NCBI GenBank assembly: GCA_016714225.1
Contig: JADJNS010000003.1
Span: forward strand, 1 to 64,000
Origin: Archangiaceae bacterium
Lineage (GTDB): Bacteria > Myxococcota > Myxococcia > Myxococcales > Myxococcaceae
Length of the DNA: 64,000 bases
Direction of reading: 5' to 3'
How positions within the stretch are numbered: position 1 is the stretch's first letter; each line of letters opens with the position of its first letter. Under the pieces are notes generated by a model that saw only the letters and a list, made by a program, of their open reading frames with translations, searched no databases and was not told where the DNA came from. Both the position numbers and the translations under genes were made by a program. Shown piece after piece: positions 1 through 8,758 of this stretch.

Positions 1-1530
1 ACCCACGCTGAACGCGAAGTTGGTGCCGGTCTTGTCGACCAGGTTGAAGGCGGTGGGCTTGAAGGTGAGGCCGTTGAGGCTCGCGAGCAGGTCGAGCGCC
101 TGGTTTCCCGAGATGGCCGCCTCGACGCGAAACGGGCCGGCGGTGGCGCCCGCGGCGAGCGTGATGCTCTGCGCCGCCATCGGCATCTCGAGCGTGGCGA
201 CCGAGGCGAACGTGGCCGGGTTGTCGCGGCTGCGGCCCAGCGCGGTGACCACCAGGTCCTTCAGCTCGAAGGTGCGGGTGCTGGCGTTGGTCACGTTGAG
301 CTGCACCGCCAGCTTGCCGCCGGTGATGGTCTGCCCCTGCGACAGCTCGCGGGTGGTGGCGCCCTCGTAGGCCTGTCGCGCGCTCGAGGCCGAGCTCGAC
401 TCGAAGCTGGTCGACGCCTCGACCGAGTACCCATCGGTCTGCCCGTAGCTCGCCGACACCGAGGCGCTGACCCCGTCGGGGAAGCCGGCCTCGACGCTCG
501 CGCTCACCGACACCGAGGTCTCGCTCGAGGCGGTGGTGGCGGTCGAGCTGGTGTTGTTGGTGTTGGTCTCGCTGCCGCGGGTGAGCGAGGTGGTGACCGC
601 GTTCATCATGGTGGTGCCGTTGCTGAGCTGCACGTCGAGGCTCACGTCGACGGTGCCCACCAGCTCGAGCTTGGGCAGGGGCAGGTCGGCCACCAGCGCG
701 TTGGTCGAGTTCTGGTTTATCTCTTCGAAGTCGGTGCGCCCGTCGCCGTCGGTGTCGGCCAGCGTGGGCGAGGTCTTGTACCGGGTGACCTCGGAGCCGT
801 CGTAGAAGGCGGTGTTGCCGTTCGCGTCACCGTCGCTGTCGACGTTGACCGCCGAGCTGCCCCACACCAGCACCTCTTTGTCGTCGTCGAGGCCGTCACC
901 GTCGGTGTCTTTCTTGTTCGGGTCGGTGCGCAGCACCCGCTCTTCGTTGTCGCACAGGCCGTCGCCATCGCCGTCGCCGCTGTGGGTCGAGCTCTGCACC
1001 ATCTTCTCGGTGAACTGCATCTGGCCGTTCTGGTTGACCCGCACCGTCCACCCGGCGGTCTCGACCTCGTCCGACAGGCCATCGCCGTCGGGGTCGGCGT
1101 CTGAAGGCACCGCCACCTGGCACGGCGCCGCGGTCGAGGTCGAGAACGGCGCGACCGCCGGCTTGGGCATCAGCGCCCAGTCTGACTGGCCGGCCGAGTT
1201 CACCGCCGCGACGCCGTACACGTACCAGTGGCCCGCGGCGGGCGTGTCGCGAAACACCTGCTGCCCCTCGGTGACGCGGGTGAGCTCGGTGAGCGCGCTG
1301 GCCGTGAAGTCGGCGGCGGCCGACGCCACCTCGGCGCGGCCGATGACGAACTGCGTCTCGTTGTCGCTGTCGTCTGACCACACCACCCGCACGAAGCCCG
1401 AGCCCGCGGTGGCGACCACCATCGACGGCGCGTGGGGGACGGTGACGACCGGCGGGGTCGGCTGCCCACCGCTGCAGGCGAGCGCGGTCGCCACGGCCGA
1501 AACACACAGCGTCAGGTTGAGGGTTCTCAT
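1..1530 (-). CDS. Thrombospondin type 3 repeat lipoprotein (partial, C-terminus beyond window)
   Basis: The frame opens with ATG at 1530 and stays open to the window edge, so about 510 residues of the N-terminal part are visible. It starts with a lipoprotein signal (MRTLNLTLCVSAVATALACSGG), followed by a fibronectin-type-III-like segment and then acidic DxDGDGLxDxxE calcium-binding repeats of thrombospondin type 3 kind. A Ser/Thr-rich stretch and a beta-rich region follow. Almost every segment has a counterpart in the gene just upstream (1527-4862), so the two are tandem paralogues. The ATG overlaps that gene's TGA as ATGA, which implies co-transcription and translational coupling. Surface attachment to the outer membrane is inferred from the lipobox; no enzymatic function can be assigned. 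Confidence 0.85.
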   Translation of the reverse strand, partial: MRTLNLTLCVSAVATALACSGGQPTPPVVTVPHAPSMVVATAGSGFVRVVWSDDSDNETQFVIGRAEVASAAADFTASALTELTRVTEGQQVFRDTPAAGHWYVYGVAAVNSAGQSDWALMPKPAVAPFSTSTAAPCQVAVPSDADPDGDGLSDEVETAGWTVRVNQNGQMQFTEKMVQSSTHSGDGDGDGLCDNEERVLRTDPNKKDTDGDGLDDDKEVLVWGSSAVNVDSDGDANGNTAFYDGSEVTRYKTSPTLADTDGDGRTDFEEINQNSTNALVADLPLPKLELVGTVDVSLDVQLSNGTTMMNAVTTSLTRGSETNTNNTSSTATTASSETSVSVSASVEAGFPDGVSASVSASYGQTDGYSVEASTSFESSSASSARQAYEGATTRELSQGQTITGGKLAVQLNVTNASTRTFELKDLVVTALGRSRDNPATFASVATLEMPMAAQSITLAAGATAGPFRVEAAISGNQALDLLASLNGLTFKPTAFNLVDKTGTNFAFSVG

Positions 1531-4500
1531 GGCTCGAAGGTGATCTGGGGGTTGCGGGTGATGACCACGTCGAGCCCGCCCGGAGGCGTGCCGAAGGTCG
1601 AAGGGAGCCCGCCGATCGAATGACCGGCGCTGTACACGTTGCCGACCGCGTCGCGGCGGGTGCTGGTCAGCCGGGTGGTGCCGTTGCCGATGCGCAGCAG
1701 CACCTGGCGGGTCTGGTCAGGCAGCAGAATCTCGAGGCCGGCGGGCTGGCCACCCTGGCTCAAGCCGACGAAGACGTGGTCGCTGTCGTCGATGTCGAGC
1801 GCGGTGATGCGCGGCGACGGGAAGTCGGGAGCGAAGTTGCGCGACCACACCAGGCCGCCCGAGGGGGCCACGCGCTCGAGGGTGTCGGCCGAGCCGCCCG
1901 GTATCTGCGCGTAGACCGCGGTGTAGTGGTCGATTGCCACCTTGGCCGGCGTGCCGGGTCGCATCGCGCCGCAGTAGCCGACGAAGCCCGCCAGCGTGGT
2001 GCCGCGAAAGAGGTCGACCCGGCAGGCCGGGCCGGTGGTCTCGACCACCGCGGCGAGCAGGCCGTTGCTGGCGCTCTCGCCGATGGTGGTGACGGTGCCC
2101 GAGCCGCCGTAGCCGGTGGCGGAGCCCGAGGTGCCGGCGGCGTCGAGGCTGAGCACCTTCACCGCGTACTGCAGCCCGGGGTTGTTGAAGGTGTACGCGC
2201 CGAAGGTGAGAAACCCTCCGCCGGGAGCGGGCTGCTGGGTGCTGACGAAGAAGTTGGCGAGCGTGGTGCTGCCGACGATGTTGCCGAAGTTGGTCATGTC
2301 GGTGGCGGTGGCCGCGCCGGCCTTGGTGATGTGCACGGTGTAGAGCGCGCGGGCGGTGACGCCGGGCAGCACGCCGCTGAGCACCTCGGCCACCCACTGC
2401 ACCGTGCCGTTCAGCACCACGAAGCGCTTGGAGTACGCGTTGGTGCCCTCGAGCTGCACCGTCCACTTGCGGGTGCCGGTCGCCGAGTCGAGCGCGGCGA
2501 TGAAGGGGCCACCGCTGGCCGAGTCGCCGTCGATGTCTCCGGTCGAGGTGCCCAGCACCCAGACGGTGTCGCCTTCGGCGAGCACCTGCAGCGCCTGCTC
2601 GTCTCCCGCGGTGCCCAGGTACACGCCCCAGGTGCCCTTGGGGCCCTGGGTCGGCGCGGGGTCGATGCTGTCGATGAGGCCGTCAGAGTCGGTGTCTTTG
2701 CGGTTGGGGTCGGTGCCCTTCATCTTCTCGACCGCGTCCGACCAGCCGTCTTGATCGGCGTCGATGGCGGTGGGCACCGAGTAGACCTTGGGGTGCGCCA
2801 GGTAGAACGGGTTGTCGACGCTCACCGTCCACCCGGTGCGCACCTCTTCGAAGTCGGTGAGGCCGTCGCCGTCGCTGTCGGGCTGCGAGTCGTAGGTGCC
2901 GTAGATGAGCTCTTCGCGCTCGTAGAGCCCGTCGCCGTCGTGGTCGGCCACGTACGCGAGGGTCAGCGAGTCGCGCGGCATCAGCACGGCGTCGTCGATG
3001 TCGATGGTCGCAGGCAGCAGGCGGTCGCTCACCGAGCCCAGGTTGGGGTCGGGGTTCTCGGGGGCGATGACCACCCAGAAGTGGTCGCTGCCGCCGTCGG
3101 GCTGCTGGGTGGTGGCGACGTCGCGCACCCGGGTCACGATCTGCTTGCTGGTGCCGGTGCGCTGGGTGGTCTGGTAGCCGACGCCCGGCGCGAGCCCCAA
3201 CGCGCGGCTCAGCGCATCGCCCAGCCGGGTGCCCGCCGCCTTGCCGCTCGCGGTGCGCTCGACGTTGGTGGCCACCCGGTAGCGCTCGAGCGGCCGCACC
3301 CCGCCGTAGTCGAGGGTCAGCTGCGCGGTGCGGCTCGAGGTGGTCTCACCGATGGCGAACTGAAACGCGGTGCCGGTCTGGTCGGTGAGGTTGAAGTTCG
3401 CGGTGCGGAAGAAGATGGCGCCGGGGTTCGAGAGCAGGTCGAGCGCCACGTTGCCGCTGATGGCGGCCGAGGCGCGAATCGGGCCGGCCGACTGCCCTTC
3501 GGCGAGCACCAGGTTGTCGGCGCTGGGGGGGAAGGTCAGCGTGGCGATCGAGGTGAACGTCGCCGGGTTGGTGCGGTCGCGCCGCAGCGCGGTCACCACC
3601 ACCGAGCTGAGCTTGAAGGTGCGGGTGCCGAGGTTCTGAATCTCGAAGTCGACCGCGAGGTGGCCACCGGTCACCGTCTGCTCTTGCGAGATGAGCTGGC
3701 TCGAGAGCTGCTCGTAGGTGTCTTCCGACGACTGCTGCGACTGGCGGGAGATGCTGGTCGAGGTCTCCTGCACGTAGCCCTCTTTCTCGGAGTACGTGCC
3801 GCTGGCCTTCACGCTCGCGCCCGAGGGGTAGCCGGCGCTGGCCTCGGCGGTCACCTCGAACGACGACTCGATCGACTGGGTGGTGGCCGACGACGAGGTC
3901 TTGCCCAGGGTGTTCGTGGTGCCCTTTTCCTGCCGGGTGGTGACGGCGTTGGCCATCATCATGCCGGTCGAGGTCATGATGTCGACGCTGATGTCGACGG
4001 CGCTCACCACCTCGAGCTTGGGCTGCGGCACCTCGGCGACGAGCGCGTTGGTGCCGTTCTGGTTGATCTCTTCGAAGTCCGACCGGCCGTCGCCGTCGGT
4101 GTCGGCGAGCGTCGGCGAGGTGCCGAAGTTCATCAGCTCGGCGCCGTCGTAGAAGGCGCTGTTGCCGTGCGAGTCCATATCGCTGTCGACGTTGGTGGCC
4201 GAGCTGCCCCAGCGGTTGACCTCGTCGAAGTCCGACAGGCCGTCGCCGTCGGTGTCGCTCTGGCGCGGGTCGAGCTTGAGCGAGCTCTCTTCGGGGTCGC
4301 AGATGCCGTCGCCGTCGGTGTCGGCGGCGAACGGGCTCGACTTCACCTCGCGGGTGGTGAGGGTGCCGGTGCCGTCTTCGTCGACCAGCACGTCCCACCC
4401 GGTGTTCTCGTCGGCGTCGGCCAGCCCGTCGCCGTCGCTGTCGGTGGCGGTGACGGGGTTCTTGGCGCAGCTGCTGCCCATCGCCGTCAGGCTGACGGTG

Positions 4501-4862
4501 CCGGTCATCAGCGTGAAGCTGCTCTTGCCGCCGGCGCCGCGGGCCGAGACCGCGTAGACGTAGAAGTGGCCCGGCTCGACGTCGGCGTCGTCGAAGGTGG
4601 TGGCAGTCGAGGGCGCCGAGCCGATGGTGGCGAGCTCGGTCTGCGCGGGCACCGAGCCCATCGCCGGCACGATGGCGCGGGCGATCACGAACTCGGTGAC
4701 GTCGGCGGTGGCGGCCGACCACCCGACTTGAATGGTGGCGGTCTGCGCGGTGGCAGTCACCGCGCTCGGCGCAGAGGGGACCACGCCGGCGTCGGTAGCA
4801 GGGCTGTTGCTGGGGCAGCCCGCCGCCGCGAAGGCGAGGCACAACACTCGAAGGTGGCGCAT
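1527..4862 (-). CDS. Large lipoprotein with FN3-like, thrombospondin type 3 repeats and C-terminal propeller-like region
   Basis: A 1111-residue protein. I place the start at ATG 4862 because it gives a clean lipoprotein signal (MRHLRVLCLAFAAAGCPSN); the longer open frame upstream has no such signal. An FN3-like segment comes first, then four DxDGDGxxDxxE repeats. A coiled Ser/Thr/Gln-rich region and a beta-sandwich-like region follow, then a second set of three calcium-type repeats (for example DSDGDGLTDFEEV). The last ~270 residues resemble the outer-membrane beta-propeller repeats seen in myxobacterial lipoproteins (GTWGVYLGTAGDEQALQV and later blades). Likely a calcium-stabilised surface protein; the role is unknown. 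The downstream paralogue overlaps its stop codon by four bases. Confidence 0.9.
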   Translation of the reverse strand: MRHLRVLCLAFAAAGCPSNSPATDAGVVPSAPSAVTATAQTATIQVGWSAATADVTEFVIARAIVPAMGSVPAQTELATIGSAPSTATTFDDADVEPGHFYVYAVSARGAGGKSSFTLMTGTVSLTAMGSSCAKNPVTATDSDGDGLADADENTGWDVLVDEDGTGTLTTREVKSSPFAADTDGDGICDPEESSLKLDPRQSDTDGDGLSDFDEVNRWGSSATNVDSDMDSHGNSAFYDGAELMNFGTSPTLADTDGDGRSDFEEINQNGTNALVAEVPQPKLEVVSAVDISVDIMTSTGMMMANAVTTRQEKGTTNTLGKTSSSATTQSIESSFEVTAEASAGYPSGASVKASGTYSEKEGYVQETSTSISRQSQQSSEDTYEQLSSQLISQEQTVTGGHLAVDFEIQNLGTRTFKLSSVVVTALRRDRTNPATFTSIATLTFPPSADNLVLAEGQSAGPIRASAAISGNVALDLLSNPGAIFFRTANFNLTDQTGTAFQFAIGETTSSRTAQLTLDYGGVRPLERYRVATNVERTASGKAAGTRLGDALSRALGLAPGVGYQTTQRTGTSKQIVTRVRDVATTQQPDGGSDHFWVVIAPENPDPNLGSVSDRLLPATIDIDDAVLMPRDSLTLAYVADHDGDGLYEREELIYGTYDSQPDSDGDGLTDFEEVRTGWTVSVDNPFYLAHPKVYSVPTAIDADQDGWSDAVEKMKGTDPNRKDTDSDGLIDSIDPAPTQGPKGTWGVYLGTAGDEQALQVLAEGDTVWVLGTSTGDIDGDSASGGPFIAALDSATGTRKWTVQLEGTNAYSKRFVVLNGTVQWVAEVLSGVLPGVTARALYTVHITKAGAATATDMTNFGNIVGSTTLANFFVSTQQPAPGGGFLTFGAYTFNNPGLQYAVKVLSLDAAGTSGSATGYGGSGTVTTIGESASNGLLAAVVETTGPACRVDLFRGTTLAGFVGYCGAMRPGTPAKVAIDHYTAVYAQIPGGSADTLERVAPSGGLVWSRNFAPDFPSPRITALDIDDSDHVFVGLSQGGQPAGLEILLPDQTRQVLLRIGNGTTRLTSTRRDAVGNVYSAGHSIGGLPSTFGTPPGGLDVVITRNPQITFEP

Positions 4863-4983
4863 GGGAGGGGCGGCATTAAACGCAGGGCCCCTTCGGCGCG
4901 TCGATGTGGTTGTTTGGATGCGAGTAGAATTGGCGGCCCACGCGAAGCGCGACGGTGTTGGGGCTCGGCGCGCGGCGCCGCGG

Positions 4984-5823
4984 TCACCGCGAGAGGGGTT
5001 TCCCGCCCGGGCCGTAGCGGAGCTGCACATACGCACAGAAGAGCAGAACGTCGACGCTGAGCGAAAACAGCGCGTCCACCGTCGAGCTCGCGAGCGCCAG
5101 GTGCCAGGTCTCGTGGCCTGCCTGCCGCAGCATCACCGTGGCGAGGTCAGTCACGCCACCGAACCCGAGCGGGAAGAGCAGCCCGATCGTCGCGACGAGC
5201 AAAAGCTCGAGGCGGTGTCCCTGGGTGAGCTCACTCGAGGTGCGCAGTGGCGGAGAATGCGGTTCGAGCACGGCGACTTGCTGGCACAGCACGAATTCAC
5301 ACGCCCATCGCAGGCCCGGGTAGACGAACGCCAGAACCCCGAAAGCCAGCGCCGCGTTGTATTTGAGGGTCGCGACGAACGTCACTCCAAGTCGTTCTGC
5401 ACACTCGCCGGCGAGCGACCAGGCGTTCACCTTCAACCCCGTCGTGGTGTTCCGCAACACCAGCATGAGCATGGCCGTGCCCGCGGTGCTCACGAAGATC
5501 TCGATGATGATGACCAGGAATCTCGCCTCCCATCTCAGGGAGACGAGGTTTTCCTCGACCACCGACTGGACGATCGCCATCACCAGCGCCAGGGCGAGCA
5601 TCGTGCTCACGTTGGCGGAAATGAGGCGGCCGGCTTCGTTGAACGCGGTGCGCAAAGCGAACGGGTGCCTGCCGAGGGCTCCCCATCGCTCGCGAAAGCA
5701 GTCGGCGCAGCGGGAGTCGTCGTCGGTCGAACAACTGACGCACATGAAACGCCCGCAACGCGCACAGGTGCCTGCGGCGAGCGCATCGACATGAAGGGAA
5801 CATCGAGCCCCCGCCTCGACCAT
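4984..5823 (-). CDS. B-box-like zinc-finger multi-pass membrane protein
   Basis: A 279-residue protein. The first ~45 residues hold paired zinc ligands (CSLH, CARC, CVSC, CADC) resembling the B-box/RING-like fingers found at the N-terminus of many myxobacterial membrane proteins. The remainder has about five hydrophobic segments (for example residues 72-90, 105-125, 150-170 and 205-225) and looks like a polytopic inner-membrane domain. The gene lies 121 bases upstream of the thrombospondin-repeat lipoprotein on the same strand. Function is unknown; the finger presumably faces the cytoplasm. ATG 5823 is the only start that keeps the first zinc ligands. Confidence 0.85.
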   Translation of the reverse strand: MVEAGARCSLHVDALAAGTCARCGRFMCVSCSTDDDSRCADCFRERWGALGRHPFALRTAFNEAGRLISANVSTMLALALVMAIVQSVVEENLVSLRWEARFLVIIIEIFVSTAGTAMLMLVLRNTTTGLKVNAWSLAGECAERLGVTFVATLKYNAALAFGVLAFVYPGLRWACEFVLCQQVAVLEPHSPPLRTSSELTQGHRLELLLVATIGLLFPLGFGGVTDLATVMLRQAGHETWHLALASSTVDALFSLSVDVLLFCAYVQLRYGPGGKPLSR

Positions 5824-6036
5824 GCGGTGATTGTCGCAGCCAGCGAGCGCCCGCGCGGGGGAAAACGCCGCGCGTCTCAGTCACAACCGGGGAAGCGGAC
5901 CCTCTCAGGGCATCGTAGCCGTGCTGGTGTCGACCCGGCGTGGCGCCGCAGCACTCGATGCTGCCGAGCGTGACGGCCGCTCCGCTCCCCGGCGTCTGCG
6001 AGGCGAGCGCCCATTCGGCGCGCAGGGCCACGGCTG

Positions 6037-7131
6037 CTACTGCACGCAGCCGATGCGCTTGGGGTCGATGGCGACCTCGTCGATCCACAAATCGAAGGGC
6101 TGGGTGGTGGCCTGGTACTCCTGCCAGCCGATCTTGACGTGGGTGAAGTTGGGAAAGAGCCACGGGTTGGTGTTGCCGCCGTGGTTGGTCTGCGTGAGGT
6201 GCAGCGACGGGTGCTCGACCGCGTCCCAGAAGAAGCGCGTCTCGTTGGTGTCGCCCTTGTGCTGCCACTCCAGGCAAATCCACTCGTTGAGGGGCACGTC
6301 GCGCGGGTTGCCGGCCGGGTCGTCGTCAGACCGGGTCCAGTCTCCGGTGCCGGTCGCGCTCTGCTCGTTGGTGCCGATGCCCCAGATGAGGCGCCCGGTG
6401 AGCCGCAGCTGACCGCCCACCCGAATCTGACCGCTCGAGCCGGTTCCCTCGCCCGCCACCACCGTCCAGTGCGAGTAGGTGAGCGGCGCCTTGGGCAGAG
6501 AGATGAACTTGACGAACATGCGCCCGAAGTACGAGTTGTTCGCCGCAGGAAAGGTCTTGCTCTCGGTTAGAAACGCGGCGCCGTTGCCCGCCTTCTGAAT
6601 GTGCAGCGCCCGCCCGCCGCGCGCCGAGTCGGAGGCGCCGATGGTGATGCTCGAGCTGGGCGAGCCCCAGGTCGAGGTGTCGAGCGTCGCCGCCTCGAAG
6701 CCGTCGCACAGCTGCAGCCCCGAGCCCGCGCAGCGCGACGCCCCGAAGAACTTCGTGCGGTCGGTCGAGAGGTCGCGCCCGCCGTCGGTCGCCGGCGGCA
6801 GCCCTGCGTCGCGCACCGTGCCGGCGTCGCGCACCACGCCCGCGTCGCGCACCACGCCGGCGTCGCGCGTCGTACCGGCGTCGCGCGTCGTGCCGGCGTC
6901 GAGCTCGCTGCCGGCGTCGAGCTCGCTGCCCGCGTCGACCTCGGTGCCCGCGTCGTCGTCGACCAGACCGGCGTCGGGGTCGCTGCCGGCGTCGTCTTCA
7001 GACATCGACATGCCCGAGTCGTGCCCCTGCATCGAGCTGCCCGAGTCGTGCGGCTGCTCTTCGGGCAACCCGTCACCGCACGAGAGGAAACCGAAACCGG
7101 TGCACAGCAGCACCACGCTCAATCGACGCAT
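6037..7131 (-). CDS. Lipoprotein with DAG-repeat tether and Cip1-like / concanavalin-like domain
   Basis: A 364-residue lipoprotein. The start at ATG 7131 is chosen for its signal and lipobox (LSCGDG); an in-frame upstream extension of 25 codons adds only a non-hydrophobic leader. Residues ~25-125 are an acidic low-complexity tether made of DAG-ending six-residue units (SELDAG twice, TTRDAG twice, VVRDAG twice). The C-terminal ~230 residues form a beta-rich module (FFGASRCAGSGLQLCDGFEA...) similar to the Cip1-like/polysaccharide-lyase-related lectin-fold domains of myxobacteria. Probable role is binding or cleavage of extracellular polysaccharide, inferred from the fold only. It follows a small membrane protein gene by 128 bases on the same strand. 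Confidence 0.85.
   Translation of the reverse strand: MRRLSVVLLCTGFGFLSCGDGLPEEQPHDSGSSMQGHDSGMSMSEDDAGSDPDAGLVDDDAGTEVDAGSELDAGSELDAGTTRDAGTTRDAGVVRDAGVVRDAGTVRDAGLPPATDGGRDLSTDRTKFFGASRCAGSGLQLCDGFEAATLDTSTWGSPSSSITIGASDSARGGRALHIQKAGNGAAFLTESKTFPAANNSYFGRMFVKFISLPKAPLTYSHWTVVAGEGTGSSGQIRVGGQLRLTGRLIWGIGTNEQSATGTGDWTRSDDDPAGNPRDVPLNEWICLEWQHKGDTNETRFFWDAVEHPSLHLTQTNHGGNTNPWLFPNFTHVKIGWQEYQATTQPFDLWIDEVAIDPKRIGCVQ
6820..6960. repeat. 18-bp tandem repeats encoding xxxDAG tether
   Basis: Within the Cip1-like lipoprotein gene, 18-base units recur about seven times. Adjacent copies are pairwise near-identical (SELDAG/SELDAG, TTRDAG/TTRDAG, VVRDAG/VVRDAG on the coding strand), which points to recent unit duplication. 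Copy number is likely to vary between strains. Confidence 0.75.
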
Positions 7132-7259
7132 GCCTGTCGCTCCCAAAGAGAATGCGTCAGGGTCTCGCGGCCCGCTGCGCGCGGCAATACCGCACGTGCG
7201 CTCCACCTGCGCTGGTTCCTCGAGGCACCACCGCCCCGCCCGCTCAACCGCGCGAGACG

Positions 7260-7625
7260 TCAGGGCGCCGCGACGGCGACGCGCGCGCGAAACCCGCCGA
7301 CGCCGAGCGCCAGGGCCACGCAGACGCAGAGCGAGAGCGCGAGCACCAGGTTGTTCGCCGACTCGGCGAAGCCGGCGAGCGCGATGACCGGCAGCCGGTC
7401 GGGCGCGAGCTCTCTCGCTGAAGCGATGGCCGCGGCGGTAGTGCGCACGCCCTGCAGCATGCCCAGCGCGCCGGCGAAGAGCGCCGCCGAGCCGGTACCG
7501 ACCACCAGCGGAAACAGCCGCTGCTGGGGCCGGGCCGCGAACACCAACGCGAGCGCGAGCGAGGTGAGCCCGAGCAACACCGTCGGGTACATTCCGAGAC
7601 CGCCTTCGTCGAAGAATTGGCTCAT
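7260..7625 (-). CDS. Small membrane protein (hypothetical, MotA/ExbB-like topology)
   Basis: A 121-residue protein starting MSQFFDEGGLGMYPTVLLGL at ATG 7625; longer in-frame extensions run through the upstream gene and are unlikely. It has three or four hydrophobic stretches (residues ~12-32, 40-60, 84-112). The N-terminal motif F-x-x-GG-x-GMYP is typical of a family of short membrane proteins in Myxococcota that recall the first helices of MotA/TolQ/ExbB channels. That similarity is suggestive only. It lies 50 bases downstream of the duplicated-domain protein gene and may share its transcript. Confidence 0.75.
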   Translation of the reverse strand: MSQFFDEGGLGMYPTVLLGLTSLALALVFAARPQQRLFPLVVGTGSAALFAGALGMLQGVRTTAAAIASARELAPDRLPVIALAGFAESANNLVLALSLCVCVALALGVGGFRARVAVAAP

Positions 7626-7675
7626 GGTGGCGGCACAGACAGCGCCGCCACCGCGGGGTTCCCCCGCTCGGCCGG

Positions 7676-8632
7676 TTACAGCCAGTTCACCTTCGACGGG
7701 TCGGCCGGCACCGCTTCGAAGCGCACCTTCACGTCTTCGTAGCCCTGGTGACTGACGCGAATCTTCTGCCGGGTGATGTCGACCACGGCCTTCCACTGCT
7801 GGCCGTCGTGGCCGGTCAGAATCAGCTCGTACGGGTTGTGGCCCAGCGGTCGCTCGGCCAGGTGCGGCGCGACGGTGCCGGTGCGCGAGTCGATGGGGAA
7901 GCTGACCTCGGCGTGCACGCCGGCGGGGTCGAGCGCGCGCACGGTGAGGTCGCGGAACGCGCCCTCGAAGCCCTTCACCAGCGGCAGCTTGTTGCCCTCG
8001 CCGAAGCGCCCGTCGGTGCCGGCGAACACCTGCCCCGACTGGGAGATCTGCAGCTTCGACTCGAAGGTGGCGGGAGGCTGCGGCGCCTGCGGCTTCGGCG
8101 GCTGCACCCGGGTGAAGTCGAGCGCCACCGTCTCGAAGCCCTGGTGCCGGCTGCGCACCTTCTCGGGCGAAACGTCGACCCTCGCCGTCCACGACTCGTC
8201 GCCCTTCACCAGCTTCAGCGTGTACGGGTGCGTGCCCAGCAGCGGGTTGCTCAGGTTCGGCTTCACCGCGCCGTTGCTGTCGAACTCGAACGTGGCGGTG
8301 GTCTTGCCGTCGCCGGCGGTGATTTCAAGGCGGTCGAAGGTGTGGCCCGGCACCAGCGGCCGAGTCGGGTACTCATGGAGGCCGACGCGACCGAACTGGC
8401 TGAGCAGCATCGGCTGGGTCTGAAAGTGCTCGAGGGGCGCGCTGGCACCGCCGGCTGCGAAGTGCTGGGTGTCGACGGCCGGTTGGGGGTTCTCGGCGAC
8501 CTGCGCGGCGGCGGCGGTCGGAGTGCTGCGAGCCACTTCCTCTGCACGGCCGGGGGTGGGGGTACGAACAGTCGAGGTCGCGCTGCGAGTCGAGGTCATG
8601 GGGGTGCCAGGGGTAACGACGAGGTGAGACAT
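7676..8632 (-). CDS. Hypothetical protein with a duplicated ~100-residue beta-rich domain
   Basis: A 318-residue protein with no recognisable family and no signal peptide. Residues 1-70 are Thr/Ala/Pro-rich and probably disordered. Residues ~75-173 and ~194-306 are two copies of the same domain. Each copy contains a glycine-rich turn, a block of the form LLGTHPYTLKL / PLGHNPYELIL, then W-x-A-x-V-D-[IV], and ends SRHQGFETVALDF / VSHQGYEDVKVRF. A Pro-rich linker (PPKPQAPQPP) separates them. The repeat could be a binding fold, but no catalytic residues stand out. The gene is divergent from the TIGR02996 protein. Confidence 0.8.
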   Translation of the reverse strand: MSHLVVTPGTPMTSTRSATSTVRTPTPGRAEEVARSTPTAAAAQVAENPQPAVDTQHFAAGGASAPLEHFQTQPMLLSQFGRVGLHEYPTRPLVPGHTFDRLEITAGDGKTTATFEFDSNGAVKPNLSNPLLGTHPYTLKLVKGDESWTARVDVSPEKVRSRHQGFETVALDFTRVQPPKPQAPQPPATFESKLQISQSGQVFAGTDGRFGEGNKLPLVKGFEGAFRDLTVRALDPAGVHAEVSFPIDSRTGTVAPHLAERPLGHNPYELILTGHDGQQWKAVVDITRQKIRVSHQGYEDVKVRFEAVPADPSKVNWL

Positions 8633-8758
8633 CGTCTAACACGCTCGCCTCTTTCGCCAACTGCCGGGGCCGCGAGCGACACCTTGCGGCGGCACCCCAA
8701 CTGCCAGCCGTGAGACACTGTCCGCGATGCGCGCCCCAGCGCCGTGGCGTTCACTCCC

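Noticed and set aside
1620..5060. An open reading frame of more than 1100 codons on the + strand, antisense to the large thrombospondin-repeat lipoprotein
   Set aside because: It lies opposite a gene with clear domains, has an Arg/Gly/Ala-rich composition and no motif; high GC explains its length.
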